Shown: positions 25,779 to 35,572, counted from the first letter of the stretch. The stretch: 64,000 bases of DNA from Bradyrhizobium sp. C9 (GCF_002532045.1 NZ_NWTG01000001.1:248001-312000), one strand, 5' to 3'. The notes: generated by a model not told the origin, from the letters alone. Translations and numbers: made by a program.

Positions 25779-28700
25779 ATGAATCTCTCGAAATTCTTCA
25801 TCGACCGGCCGATCTTCGCCGGCGTGCTATCGATCCTGATCTTCCTGGCCGGCCTGATCTCGTTGCTGGCGATGCCGATCTCGGAATATCCCGACGTGGT
25901 GCCGCCGTCGGTCGTGGTGCGCGCGACCTATCCCGGCGCCAATCCGAAGGTGATTGCCGAGACGGTCGCAACGCCGATCGAGGAGCAGATCAACGGCGTC
26001 GAGGGCATGCTCTATATGTCGAGCCAGGCGACCACCGACGGCGCGATGACGCTGACGGTGACGTTCCGGCTCGGCACCGACCCCGACAAGGCGACCCAGC
26101 TGGTGCAGAACCGCGTGCAGCAGGCCGAGCCCCGCCTGCCGGCCGTGGTGCGCCAGCTCGGCATCATCACCAAGAAGAGCTCGCCCGACCTCACCATGGT
26201 CGTGCATCTGCTGTCGCCGAACAACCGCTACGACATGACGTATCTGCGCAACTACGCCGTGCTCAACGTCAAGGACCGGCTGGCGCGGATCGACGGCGTC
26301 GGCGACGTCCAGCTCTACGGCGCCGGCGACTATTCGATGCGGGTCTGGGTCGACCCGCAGAAGGCCGCCGAACATGCGCTGACCGCAAGCGACGTGGTGC
26401 GCGCGATCCAGGCCCAGAACGTCGAGGCCGCGGCCGGCGTGGTCGGCTCCTCGCCCAGCGTCAAGGGCCTCGACCTCCAGCTTTCCGTCAACGCCGAGGG
26501 ACGGCTGTCGACTGAAGAGCAGTTCGGCGACATCGTGGTGAAGACCGGCTCTAGCGGCGAGGTGGTGCGGCTGCGCGACGTCGCGCGGATCGAGCTCGGC
26601 GCCTCCGAATACGGCCTGCGCTCGCTGCTCGACAACAAGCAGGCAGTCGCGATCCCGATCTTCCAGGCGCCGGGTTCGAACGCGCTGGAGATCTCCGACC
26701 ATGTTCGCGCCACCATGGCCGAGATCAAGAAGAACATGCCGGAAGGCGTGTCGTACCAGATCGTCTACGATCCGACGCAATTCGTGCGCTCCTCGATCGA
26801 GGCCGTCATCCATACGCTGCTCGAGGCGATCGCGCTCGTCGTGCTGGTCGTGATCTTGTTCCTGCAGACCTGGCGCGCCTCGATCATCCCCTTGATCGCG
26901 GTCCCGGTGTCGATCGTCGGCACCTTCGCGGTGATGCATGTGTTCGGCTTCTCGATCAACGCGCTCAGCCTGTTCGGCCTGGTGCTGGCGATCGGCATCG
27001 TGGTCGACGACGCCATCGTCGTGGTCGAGAACGTCGAGCGCAACATCGAATCCGGCCTGTCGCCGCGCGATGCCACCAACCAGGCGATGCGCGAAGTGTC
27101 CGGCCCGATCATCGCGATCGCGCTGGTGCTGATCGCGGTGTTCGTGCCGCTGGCCTTCATCTCCGGCCTCACCGGACAGTTCTACAAGCAGTTCGCGCTG
27201 ACGATTGCGATCTCGACCGTGATCTCCGCGATCAACTCGCTGACGCTTTCGCCGGCGCTGTCGGCGCTGCTCTTGAAGGGACATGACGAGCCGAAGGATT
27301 GGCTGACCCGAGGCATGGAAAAGTCGCTGGGCTGGTTCTTCCGCGGCTTCAACAAGGTCTTCACCAAGTCGTCGGAGAACTACGGCAGGACCGTAACCAA
27401 GGTGATCTATGGCAAGGCCGTGGTGATCGGCCTCTATGTGCTGCTGATCGGCCTGACCGGCGTGCTGTTCAAGCAGGTGCCGAGCGGCTTCGTGCCCGGG
27501 CAGGACAAGCAGTACCTGGTCGGCTTCGCCCGGCTGCCCGACGGCGCCACGCTCGACCGCACCGAGGAAGTGATCCGCAAGATGAGCGACATCGCCCTGA
27601 CCCAGCCGGGTGTCGAGAGCTCGGTGGCATTTCCCGGCCTGTCGATCTCCGGCTTCACCAACTCGTCCAACGCCGGCATCGTGTTCTCGACCCTGAAGCC
27701 GTTCGACGAACGCAAGGATCCGTCGCTGAGCGGTCCGGCGATCGCGGCGGCGCTCAACAAGAAGTATGCCGGCATCCAGGATGCCTTCATCGCGATGTTC
27801 CCGCCGCCGCCGGTCAACGGCCTCGGCACCATCGGCGGCTTCAAGCTGCAGATCGAGGACCGTGCAGGCCTCGGCTATGAGGCGCTGAACGATGCGACCA
27901 AGGCCTTCATGACGGCGATGCAGAAGGCGCCGGAGATCGCCGGCGTGTTCTCGAGCTTCCAGGTCAACGTGCCGCAGCTGTTCGCCGACATCGACCGCAC
28001 CAAGGCGTTGCAGCTCGGCGTGCCGGTCACGGAGGTCTTCAACACGTTGCAGATCTATCTCGGGTCCTACTATGTCAACGACTTCAACAAATTCGGCCGC
28101 ACCTATTCGGTCTATGTACAGGCGGACGCGCCGTTCCGTGCGCGTGCCGACGACATCAGGCAGTTGAAGGTGCGTTCGTCGTCCGGAGACATGGTGCCGC
28201 TGTCGGCGCTGTTGAAGGTCCGGCAGAGCGCAGGTCCGGAGCGCGCGATCCGCTACAACGGCTTCCTGTCGTCGGACATCAACGCCGCCGCGGCGCCGGG
28301 CTTTTCGTCCGGCCAGGCGCAGGAGGCGGCAACCCGAATCGCGGCCGAAACGCTGCCGCCGGGCTTTGCCTTCGAATGGACCGACCTGACCTATCAGGAG
28401 TTCATCGCCGGCAATTCCGGGCTCTGGGTGTTTCCGCTCGCGATCCTGCTGGTGTTCCTGGTGCTCGCCGCGCTCTATGAGAGCCTGGCGCTGCCGCTCT
28501 CGATCATCATGATCGTGCCGATGGGCCTGTTGGCCGCGATGTTCGGCGTCTGGCTGTCGAAGGGTGACAACAACGTCTTCACCCAGATCGGCCTGATCGT
28601 GCTGGTCGGATTGTCGGCCAAGAACGCCATCCTGATCGTCGAATTCGCGCGCGAGCTCGAATTCGCCGGGCGCTCGCCGATCCGCGCCGCGATCGAGGCC

Positions 28701-28961
28701 AGCCGCTTAAGGCTGCGGCCGATCCTGATGACGTCGATGGCGTTCATCATGGGCGTGCTGCCGCTGGTGCTGTCGACCGGCGCGGGCTCGGAGATGCGGC
28801 GCGCGATGGGCGTCGCGGTGTTCTCCGGCATGATCGGCGTCACCGTGTTCGGCCTGTTCCTGACGCCGGTGTTCTATGTGCTGCTGCGCACTGTCACCGG
28901 CATGAAGCCACTGACGCAGCATGGTGAGGCGACCATCCCTGGAAAAGCACACGCGGCATGA
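25779..28961 (+). CDS. RND multidrug efflux pump, HAE1 type
   Basis: The 1060-residue protein has the standard length and duplication of hydrophobe/amphiphile efflux RND transporters. It starts MNLSKFFIDRPIFAGVLS, has the TM4 proton-relay pair (GIVVDDAIVVVENVERN), and in the second half GLSAKNAILIVEFARE. It exports drugs or other amphiphiles using the proton gradient, in a trimer with the adaptor encoded just upstream. Cargo is not predictable. A short hairpin straddles its stop codon. Confidence 0.95.
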   Translation: MNLSKFFIDRPIFAGVLSILIFLAGLISLLAMPISEYPDVVPPSVVVRATYPGANPKVIAETVATPIEEQINGVEGMLYMSSQATTDGAMTLTVTFRLGTDPDKATQLVQNRVQQAEPRLPAVVRQLGIITKKSSPDLTMVVHLLSPNNRYDMTYLRNYAVLNVKDRLARIDGVGDVQLYGAGDYSMRVWVDPQKAAEHALTASDVVRAIQAQNVEAAAGVVGSSPSVKGLDLQLSVNAEGRLSTEEQFGDIVVKTGSSGEVVRLRDVARIELGASEYGLRSLLDNKQAVAIPIFQAPGSNALEISDHVRATMAEIKKNMPEGVSYQIVYDPTQFVRSSIEAVIHTLLEAIALVVLVVILFLQTWRASIIPLIAVPVSIVGTFAVMHVFGFSINALSLFGLVLAIGIVVDDAIVVVENVERNIESGLSPRDATNQAMREVSGPIIAIALVLIAVFVPLAFISGLTGQFYKQFALTIAISTVISAINSLTLSPALSALLLKGHDEPKDWLTRGMEKSLGWFFRGFNKVFTKSSENYGRTVTKVIYGKAVVIGLYVLLIGLTGVLFKQVPSGFVPGQDKQYLVGFARLPDGATLDRTEEVIRKMSDIALTQPGVESSVAFPGLSISGFTNSSNAGIVFSTLKPFDERKDPSLSGPAIAAALNKKYAGIQDAFIAMFPPPPVNGLGTIGGFKLQIEDRAGLGYEALNDATKAFMTAMQKAPEIAGVFSSFQVNVPQLFADIDRTKALQLGVPVTEVFNTLQIYLGSYYVNDFNKFGRTYSVYVQADAPFRARADDIRQLKVRSSSGDMVPLSALLKVRQSAGPERAIRYNGFLSSDINAAAAPGFSSGQAQEAATRIAAETLPPGFAFEWTDLTYQEFIAGNSGLWVFPLAILLVFLVLAALYESLALPLSIIMIVPMGLLAAMFGVWLSKGDNNVFTQIGLIVLVGLSAKNAILIVEFARELEFAGRSPIRAAIEASRLRLRPILMTSMAFIMGVLPLVLSTGAGSEMRRAMGVAVFSGMIGVTVFGLFLTPVFYVLLRTVTGMKPLTQHGEATIPGKAHAA

Positions 28962-28970
28962 TGCCGCGTG
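28950..28970. terminator. hairpin at the end of the RND pump gene
   Basis: Ten-base arms CACGCGGCAT and ATGCCGCGTG are perfectly complementary around one G and overlap the stop codon. In RNA this gives an 8-bp stem with a five-base loop. There is no T-run, so termination strength is uncertain. It lies between convergent genes. Confidence 0.4.
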
Positions 28971-29000
28971 CGTGTAAGCCTCGTGTCAGTTTGAAGAGGA

Positions 29001-29219
29001 TCAGGCTGCGATATCCAGCAGCAGAAGTGACGAACCGCGGACCAGCACCTTGCGGCCCGCGGGCGTCAGCTCAAACGAATCGCCGCGCACGGCGACATAA
29101 CCGAGCGTGATCAGGCTCTCGACGGCGAACCGGTTCAGCCGTGAAGGGTTCGCTGCGGGAGCCCGCAGCGCTTTCAGCGCATCCCACTGATCGGGTCTGA
29201 GTTCGAATTCTTCGCTCAT
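29001..29219 (-). CDS. small winged-helix-like hypothetical protein
   Basis: The 72-residue product is not recognised as a named family. Its second half (ESLITLGYVAVRGDSFELTPAGRKVL) has the form of a winged-helix recognition helix plus wing, as seen in MarR- or PadR-like proteins, without a full domain before it. ATG 29219 is preferred because the longer frame adds a non-conserved tail. It converges on the RND pump gene. Function unknown. Confidence 0.6.
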   Translation of the reverse strand: MSEEFELRPDQWDALKALRAPAANPSRLNRFAVESLITLGYVAVRGDSFELTPAGRKVLVRGSSLLLLDIAA

Positions 29220-29462
29220 TGGTCCAGGCACTCCAGAAGTTCTTGGCGTGCGAGATACAGAGCGCAGATGAATTTCGTGCGACCACAACGAGTCAGGATT
29301 TCGATTTATGTGGACGCGTCGTCACATCGCCGTGTCATTGGAATACTTCAATTTTTTCGAATCATTGCGGCGCAACAACGCGTGATGTCGTCACAGAGAT
29401 TAACCGCACACCGTCATACAGGTTAATCGTCTCGATTAACCGGCCGGATTTTTCGCTATCCG

Positions 29463-30263
29463 TTAACCGCGCCGCACACTTGCCCCGCCATCGACCGGCA
29501 ACGTCACACCGGTGACGAAATTCGCCTCATCGGAGGCGAGAAACAGCGCGGCATTGGCGACATCCCAGCCGGTGCCCATCTTGTGGCGCAGCGGCACCTT
29601 GCTGTCGCGTTCGGCCTCGACCTCGGCGCGGCTCTTCTTGAATTCGCGTGCGCGCGTGTCCACCGCCATCGGTGTGTTCATCAATCCCGGCAGGATCACG
29701 TTGGCGCGAATGCCATATTGCGCATTCTGGTAGGCGAGCTGCTCGGTGAAGGCGATCATCGCCGATTTGGTCGCCTTGTAGGCGACGTAAGGATAGGTCG
29801 TGATCGCGGCCATCGACGAGATGTTGATGATCGAGCCGCGCTGCTGCTGGCGCATGATCGGGATCACATGCTTGGCGGCGAGGATGCAGCTCTTCAGATT
29901 GATCGCCACGCAGCGGTCGAACGCCTCCTCGGTGATGTCGAGCAGCTCGGCGTCGCCACCGGAAAGGCTGACGCCGACATTGTTGTGCAGGATATCGACG
30001 CTGCCCCAGCGGCCATGCGCATCCGCCACCATCGCCTTGATGTCGGCATTCTTGGTGACGTCGGCCTTGAAGGCAACCGAAGTGCCGCCGTTGGCCACGA
30101 TCAGGTCGACGGTTTCCTGCGCCGATGCCAGGTTGTGATCGACGCACAGCACCTTGGCGCCTTCGCGGGCGAAGGTCAGCGCGGTGGCGCGGCCGTTGCC
30201 GATGCCCTCGCCGGGGCTCTGGCCGGCGCCGACGACGATGGCGACGCGATCTTTGAGGCGCAT
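29463..30263 (-). CDS. short-chain dehydrogenase/reductase
   Basis: This 266-residue SDR has a nucleotide-binding segment (VGAGQSPGEGIGNGRATAL) that is longer than the classical TGxxxGIG, and the catalytic Ser/Tyr/Lys set (NISSMAAITTYPYVAYKATKSAM). It reduces or oxidises an alcohol/ketone with NAD(P). It is the third gene of a leftward operon: MaoC-like, carboxymuconolactone-decarboxylase-like, SDR. The carboxymuconolactone-decarboxylase-like gene stops 1 bp before this start. Substrate unknown, but the context suggests carbon-compound degradation. Confidence 0.9.
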   Translation of the reverse strand: MRLKDRVAIVVGAGQSPGEGIGNGRATALTFAREGAKVLCVDHNLASAQETVDLIVANGGTSVAFKADVTKNADIKAMVADAHGRWGSVDILHNNVGVSLSGGDAELLDITEEAFDRCVAINLKSCILAAKHVIPIMRQQQRGSIINISSMAAITTYPYVAYKATKSAMIAFTEQLAYQNAQYGIRANVILPGLMNTPMAVDTRAREFKKSRAEVEAERDSKVPLRHKMGTGWDVANAALFLASDEANFVTGVTLPVDGGASVRRG

Positions 30264-30264
30264 C

Positions 30265-30819
30265 TCACTTCACTCCCGGGATCGGGTACTGCTGCAGTAC
30301 CTCTTTGTAGCTTGGCTCGTTGTCGATCTGCATGGTGGCGAGCACGCGCACCACGGCGCAGTAGAACGCGATGGTCAGCACCAGGTCGGTCATGTGCTCG
30401 TCGGACAGCTCTCGCTTGATCTCGGCGAAGGTCGCCTCCAACATCGCGAGCTGGCGCACCATCTCGCGGGCCCCCTTGAGGATTGCCTTCGCCAGCGGCT
30501 CGAGCCTTGACGGCTTGCCCTCAGTCTCGGCGATCAGGCCCTGGATGTCGTCGTCGGTGACGCCGAACTCCTTGCCGATCTTCACATGGTGGGTGAACTC
30601 GTATTCCGACTTCTCGAGCCAGCCGACTTGCAGGATCGCGAGCTCGCGCAGCCGCGGGTCGAGCTTGCTCTTGAAGCGGATGTAGCCGCCGATCCCGTTG
30701 AACGCGCGCGCCATGTCCGGCGAATTGACCAGCAGCTTGTGCAGATTGGTGTTGCGCTTGAGCATGTCGCGATATTCGGGGGCGACCTGATCGGCTTCGA
30801 GATAGGGCAGGCGGGCCAT
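30265..30819 (-). CDS. carboxymuconolactone decarboxylase/AhpD-family protein
   Basis: This 184-residue protein has the helical core motif of the CMD family (RLRELAILQVGWLEKSEYEFTHHVKIGKEFGVTDDDI) with the conserved Glu and His-His. It lacks the CxxC of AhpD peroxidase-type members, so a decarboxylase or hydrolase function is more likely. The start at 30819 follows from family length; the open frame upstream is overlap only. Middle gene of the leftward three-gene operon. Confidence 0.85.
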   Translation of the reverse strand: MARLPYLEADQVAPEYRDMLKRNTNLHKLLVNSPDMARAFNGIGGYIRFKSKLDPRLRELAILQVGWLEKSEYEFTHHVKIGKEFGVTDDDIQGLIAETEGKPSRLEPLAKAILKGAREMVRQLAMLEATFAEIKRELSDEHMTDLVLTIAFYCAVVRVLATMQIDNEPSYKEVLQQYPIPGVK

Positions 30820-30866
30820 TGTTGTTGTCCTTGATTCGGCGGCTTGCGGAAGGGGCGGCTGTCGCT

Positions 30867-31817
30867 TCAGCCGTAGAGGGCTTTGTGCTCGCGCTCGTAG
30901 TTGGCGTAGGAGTCCTTCATGCTGGCGCCGTTCAGCAGCATGGTGGCGACCACGGCGCCATCGGCATCGAACACGGTCGAGCGCACCCACATGCTCTCGG
31001 TGCGCTTGCTCCCCGACAGCGCCACCACCTCGCGTTCGACCCAATAGGTCTCGCCCGGGAATAGCGGCCCGCGCACAAGCCGGATCTCCTGATCGGCGAA
31101 CAGCCCGACCGCCGGGCCACGGACCGGCAGCCGGTCCTCGCGCGCGCGGTACTGGAACAGCACGCTCAGCATCTCCATCGGGATGATTGCGCGGCCCCAG
31201 GGATTGTGCTCGAGCGAATAATAGTCCGAAGGCTCGGTGATCACCTTGAGCTTGTCGGCCAGCGAGAACGGATAGAGATCGCCCATGTTCTGGTCGAAAT
31301 CCATCTTGATCGCCTGCCGGGGCGTCTTCATGCCGACCTTGATGTCGGCGAGGATCACGGGATCGGTCAGCGGCTTCAATTCGCCGAGCCTGCGGGCGAG
31401 TGCGGTTTCCTTACCGTCGCGGTCGATCGAGGCGGTGCCGCGCAGGATCTCGGTGCCGTCGCGCTTGATCATCCCGATGGTGCATACGGTCTGGCCCGGC
31501 TTCGGCTTCTCGATCTGGGCCTGCACCTCTTCGCCTTCGAACACCGGGTTGCGGTAATGCGCCGACAGGCATCCGGTCATGAACCAGGCCCGGCCCCAGA
31601 TCCGCTCGCACAGCGGCGCGAACTGGCTGAAATGGGTCGGTCCTTCGATGGTGCCGCCGCGGAAACCGAGCTTCTGCGCAGTTGCATCGTCGTGGATCGA
31701 AGCGTGGGAGTCGTAGGTCTGGGCCTGCAGCATCTGCTTCGGGCTGCGCCAGGGACCCACCAGCAGATTGCCGTTCTCCACGATTTCGGTCGTGAACGCG
31801 GATTCGACTTTAATCAT
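30867..31817 (-). CDS. MaoC-like hotdog-fold protein
   Basis: The 316-residue product has MaoC/hotdog features: a DDATAQKLGFRGGTIEGPTHFSQF segment resembling the catalytic Asp/His region, and YRNPVFEGEEVQAQIE from the central strand. A second, weaker half suggests a double hotdog. Such proteins hydrate enoyl-CoA or act on CoA thioesters. ATG 31817 has GGGAG upstream. The gene heads the leftward operon and diverges from the indolepyruvate oxidoreductase gene. Confidence 0.72.
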   Translation of the reverse strand: MIKVESAFTTEIVENGNLLVGPWRSPKQMLQAQTYDSHASIHDDATAQKLGFRGGTIEGPTHFSQFAPLCERIWGRAWFMTGCLSAHYRNPVFEGEEVQAQIEKPKPGQTVCTIGMIKRDGTEILRGTASIDRDGKETALARRLGELKPLTDPVILADIKVGMKTPRQAIKMDFDQNMGDLYPFSLADKLKVITEPSDYYSLEHNPWGRAIIPMEMLSVLFQYRAREDRLPVRGPAVGLFADQEIRLVRGPLFPGETYWVEREVVALSGSKRTESMWVRSTVFDADGAVVATMLLNGASMKDSYANYEREHKALYG

Positions 31818-31865
31818 CCTTGGTCTCCCTTTGCGCGCCACCGTTTCAAAGATGCCGGGGTTCGG

Positions 31866-31910
31866 CAAGGCCTCGCAGAGCAACAAGGCCTCGCAGAGCA
31901 AACAAGGCCT
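31866..31910. repeat. 18-bp tandem repeat, about 2.4 copies
   Basis: Copies of an 18-bp unit (CAAGGCCTCGCAGAGCAA) start at 31866 and 31884, with a partial third copy (CAAGGCCT) at 31903. The array sits just upstream of the MaoC-like gene in the 241-bp divergent promoter region. It could be a regulator-binding array or slippage product. Confidence 0.75.
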
Positions 31911-31958
31911 TGCCTCCGCAATACGAGATATGTCCTGCGGCCATGGAACGGGGCTGTT

Positions 31959-31996
31959 CATGCATAACAAAATCAGTGCATGCTGATGCATGATCA
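31959..31996. promoter_or_regulatory. TGCAT-rich dyads in the divergent promoter
   Basis: TGCAT and ATGCA form a perfect 5-4-5 dyad at 31977-31990, next to further CATGCAT at 31959 and TGATCA at 31991. This cluster lies about 65 bp before the oxidoreductase start and looks like an operator for an unidentified regulator. Confidence 0.4.
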
Positions 31997-32058
31997 TGGG
32001 CAAGACAATGAGACCGGTTCGGACCGGCGTGACCTGATCGGCGGGGAGCCTGAAACTG

Positions 32059-35000
32059 ATGGCGTTGATGGAAGTTGGACTGGACGACAAGTACCGGTTG
32101 GATACCAAACGAATCTTCCTCTCCGGTACCCAGGCTCTGGTCCGATTGCCCATGTTGCAGCGCGAACGCGACCGCGCGCACGGGCTGAACACCGCCGGTT
32201 TCATCTCCGGTTACCGCGGCTCGCCGCTCGGCATGTATGACCACGCGCTGTGGCGGGCGAAGTCGTTCCTCAAAGAGCACGATATCGCCTTCGTTCCCGG
32301 CCTCAACGAGGACCTGGCGGCGACTGCGGTGTGGGGCAGCCAGCAGGTCGGCATGTTCCCCGGCGCCAAGGTCGATGGCGTGTTCGGCATCTGGTACGGC
32401 AAGGGCCCCGGCGTCGACCGCTCGCTCGATGCGCTCAAGCACGCCAATTCCGCCGGCACCTCGCCGAATGGCGGCGTGATCGCGCTCGCCGGCGACGACC
32501 ATGGCTGCCAGTCCTCGACGCTCGCACACCAGAGCGAGCAGGTGTTCGCCTCGGCGCTGATGCCGGTGGTCAATCCGGCAACGCTGCAGGACTATCTCGA
32601 CCTCGGCATCCTCGGCTTTGCGCTGTCGCGCTATTCCGGCTGCTGGGTCGGCTTCAAGGCGATCTCCGAGACCGTCGAAAGTTCGGCCTCGATCGTCAGC
32701 GATCCCGATCGCATCAAGATCATCATGCCCGACGATTTCGAAATGCCGCCGGGCGGGCTCTCGATCCGCTGGCCGGATCCGCCGCTGGAGGCCGAGCGCA
32801 GGCTGCACGGGCCCAAGATGGAGGCGGTCGCGGCGTTCGCCCGCGCCAACCGGTTCGACCGCATCGTGCTGGATTCCAAGCCGGCGCGGCTCGGCATCAT
32901 GGCGACCGGCAAGGCCTATCTCGACCTGCGTCAGGCGCTCGCCGATCTCGGCATCACCGATGCCGATGCGCAGGCGCTGGGCGTGCGCATCTACAAGGTG
33001 GCGCTGACCTGGCCACTGGAAGCGCGCGGCGCGCGCGATTTCGCCGAAGGCTTGCAGGACGTGCTTGTCGTCGAGGAGAAGCGTGGCTTCATCGAGGATC
33101 AGCTGGTCCGCATCCTCTACAACATGGACGCATCGAAGCGTCCGTCGGTGGTGGGCAAGCGCGACGAGAGCGGCGCACCGCTGCTGCCGAGCGAGGGCGA
33201 ACTGACGCCGACCATGGTGGCTGCCGCCGTCGTCGCACGTCTGCGCAGGCTCGGCCATCACAGCCCGCTGCTGGAGCAGCGTCTGGCAAAGCTCGAGGCG
33301 TTCGATCGCCCGGCCGAAGGCACCGGCACGGCGAAGCTGCAGCGTACGCCGTATTTCTGCTCGGGCTGCCCGCACAACTCGTCGACCAAGATTCCCGAAG
33401 GCAGCCGCGCCATGGCCGGCATCGGCTGTCACGGCATGGCGTTGTCGGTACCGAACCGCAACACCCAGACCATCTCGCACATGGGTGCGGAGGGCGTGAG
33501 CTGGATCGGGCAGGCGCCGTTCACCAGTGAACAGCACGTGTTCCAGAATCTCGGCGACGGCACCTATACGCATTCCGGCTTGCTGGCGCTGCGCGCGGCG
33601 GCCGCGGCCGGCGTCAACATCACCTACAAGATCCTCTACAACGACGCGGTCGCGATGACCGGCGGCCAGCCCGCGGAGGGCGGCTTCACGGTGGCGCAGA
33701 TCGCGCATCAGGTCTGGGCCGAGGGCACCAAGAAACTTGCGATCGTCTCCGACGATCCGGACAAGTATCCCGCCAACTATTTCCCGTCCGGCGCCACCAT
33801 CCATCATCGCCGCGAGCTCGATGCCGTACAGCGCACCTTGCGCGAGATCGAGGGCCTCACCGTCCTGATCTACGACCAGACCTGCGCTGCCGAGAAGCGC
33901 CGCCGCCGCAAGCGCGGGCTGTTTCCCGATCCGGCCAAGCGTGTCTTCATCAACGAGCGGGTCTGCGAAGGCTGCGGTGACTGCTCGATGGCGTCGAACT
34001 GCGTCTCGGTGCAGCCGCTGGAGACCGAGCTCGGCCGCAAGCGCCGCATCGACCAGTCGAACTGCAACAAGGATTTCTCCTGCATCGAGGGCTTCTGCCC
34101 GAGCTTCGTGATGGTGCAGGATCCCAAGCTGCGCAAGGCCGACCGCACCGCCGCCGATCCCAAGGCGCTGTTCGCGGACCTGCCGGCGCCGCCCGCGGCC
34201 GCGCTGAGCAGCCCCTACAACATCCTGATTACCGGCATCGGCGGCACCGGCGTCATCACCATCGGCGCGCTGCTCGGCATGGCCGCACATGTCGAGGGGC
34301 TTGCCTGCTCGACGCTCGACTTCACCGGCCTGTCGCAGAAGAACGGCGCGGTCATGAGCCATGTCCGGCTGGCACCCACGTCCGACATGCTGACCACGGT
34401 CCGTATCGCGCCGGGCAATGCCAATCTGATCCTCGGCTGCGATCTCGTCGTCGCCACCAGCGTGCCGGCGCTGAGCCGGGCCGAGCGCGGCGTCACCCGC
34501 GCCGTCGTCAACGCCGATCTGCTGCCGACCGCGAGCTTCGTGATCGATCCCGATATCGATTTCGAGGCCAGCTCGATGCGCGATGCGCTGAACGGCGCGG
34601 TGCGGCCCGACGATCTCGACATCCTCGATGCCACCGGGCTTGCCACCGCGCTGATGGGCGACAGCATCGCGACCAACGCCTTCATGCTCGGCTTTGCGTT
34701 CCAGCGTGGCGCGATCCCGCTGTCGCTCGAGGCTATCCTGAAGGCGATCGAGCTCAATGGCGCCGCGATCGAGATGAACAAGACCGCGTTCTCGTGGGGC
34801 CGGCTTGCCGCGCATGATCTGCAGCGCGTGGTCAGCGCCGCGCGCTTCAAGAACGCAGGCACAGCGCCGGCGAAGAAGACGCTCGACGAGGCGATCGCGT
34901 TCCGCGCAAAATTCCTCACCGACTATCAGGACGCGGCCTACGCCAAGCGCTATCTCGACGACGTCGCGCGCGTCCGCTCCGCCGAAGCCGCGGCAGCGCC

Positions 35001-35532
35001 GGGATCGCAGGATCTGACCGAAGCCTTCGCGAAGGGCCTGTTCAAGCTGATGGCCTACAAGGACGAATACGAGGTCGCGCGGCTCTATTCGGATGGCGAG
35101 TTCAGCAAGGCCTTGAGGGAGCAGTTCGAGGGCAATTCCGGTCTGAAGGTCCTGCTGGCGCCGCCGTTGCTGGCGCAGCGCGATCCCGTCACCGGGCGTT
35201 TGCAGAAGCGCGAGTTCGGGCCGTGGATCTTCAAGGCGTTCGGCCTGCTGGCGGGATTGAAGGGCCTGCGCGGCACCGCGTTCGACATCTTCGGCTACAC
35301 CGCCGAGCGCAAGATGGAGCGCGCGCTGCCGGTGGATTATTCCGCGATGATCCTGCGTCATGTCGACGGCAAGAAGCCGCTCGACTTGCCGCGTCTGGTG
35401 GCGCTGGCGAAGGCTGCGGACCTCGTCCGCGGCTACGGCCACATCAAGGAAGGCAACGTCGCCCGCTACCGCACCGAATGTGCGCGGCTGGAGCGCGCGA
35501 TCGGCCAGCCGCTGGCCCAGGCGGCGGAGTAG
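32059..35532 (+). CDS. indolepyruvate ferredoxin oxidoreductase family protein, fused single chain
   Basis: This 1157-residue enzyme fuses the usual IorA and IorB parts. It has a 2-oxoacid oxidoreductase N-terminal region, a thiamine-diphosphate-binding region beginning near residue 434 (FCSGCPHN) and [4Fe-4S] cysteines from about residue 636 (CEGCGDCSMASNC and CNKDFSCIEGFC). A gamma-like domain from about residue 720 (ITGIGGTGVITIGALLG) follows. It decarboxylates aryl pyruvates or related 2-oxo acids to acyl-CoA and reduces ferredoxin. It is divergent from SDR/CMD/MaoC-like genes. A 1300-codon antisense frame over it is a GC shadow. Confidence 0.92.
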   Translation: MALMEVGLDDKYRLDTKRIFLSGTQALVRLPMLQRERDRAHGLNTAGFISGYRGSPLGMYDHALWRAKSFLKEHDIAFVPGLNEDLAATAVWGSQQVGMFPGAKVDGVFGIWYGKGPGVDRSLDALKHANSAGTSPNGGVIALAGDDHGCQSSTLAHQSEQVFASALMPVVNPATLQDYLDLGILGFALSRYSGCWVGFKAISETVESSASIVSDPDRIKIIMPDDFEMPPGGLSIRWPDPPLEAERRLHGPKMEAVAAFARANRFDRIVLDSKPARLGIMATGKAYLDLRQALADLGITDADAQALGVRIYKVALTWPLEARGARDFAEGLQDVLVVEEKRGFIEDQLVRILYNMDASKRPSVVGKRDESGAPLLPSEGELTPTMVAAAVVARLRRLGHHSPLLEQRLAKLEAFDRPAEGTGTAKLQRTPYFCSGCPHNSSTKIPEGSRAMAGIGCHGMALSVPNRNTQTISHMGAEGVSWIGQAPFTSEQHVFQNLGDGTYTHSGLLALRAAAAAGVNITYKILYNDAVAMTGGQPAEGGFTVAQIAHQVWAEGTKKLAIVSDDPDKYPANYFPSGATIHHRRELDAVQRTLREIEGLTVLIYDQTCAAEKRRRRKRGLFPDPAKRVFINERVCEGCGDCSMASNCVSVQPLETELGRKRRIDQSNCNKDFSCIEGFCPSFVMVQDPKLRKADRTAADPKALFADLPAPPAAALSSPYNILITGIGGTGVITIGALLGMAAHVEGLACSTLDFTGLSQKNGAVMSHVRLAPTSDMLTTVRIAPGNANLILGCDLVVATSVPALSRAERGVTRAVVNADLLPTASFVIDPDIDFEASSMRDALNGAVRPDDLDILDATGLATALMGDSIATNAFMLGFAFQRGAIPLSLEAILKAIELNGAAIEMNKTAFSWGRLAAHDLQRVVSAARFKNAGTAPAKKTLDEAIAFRAKFLTDYQDAAYAKRYLDDVARVRSAEAAAAPGSQDLTEAFAKGLFKLMAYKDEYEVARLYSDGEFSKALREQFEGNSGLKVLLAPPLLAQRDPVTGRLQKREFGPWIFKAFGLLAGLKGLRGTAFDIFGYTAERKMERALPVDYSAMILRHVDGKKPLDLPRLVALAKAADLVRGYGHIKEGNVARYRTECARLERAIGQPLAQAAE

Positions 35533-35545
35533 GGCAGAGCGTTTT

Positions 35546-35572
35546 CCCCGTTCCGATCCCATTGGAACGGGG
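35546..35572. repeat. palindromic element after the oxidoreductase gene
   Basis: Perfect 9-bp arms CCCCGTTCC and GGAACGGGG surround a nine-base loop, 14 bp after the oxidoreductase stop. The adjoining AGCGTTTTC word is typical of short dispersed repeats in this group. It may also act as a terminator, but no T-run follows. Confidence 0.55.

Noticed and set aside
31866..31910. CRISPR-like tandem array
   Set aside because: Units are 18 bp with no unique spacers and there are no cas genes in the window.
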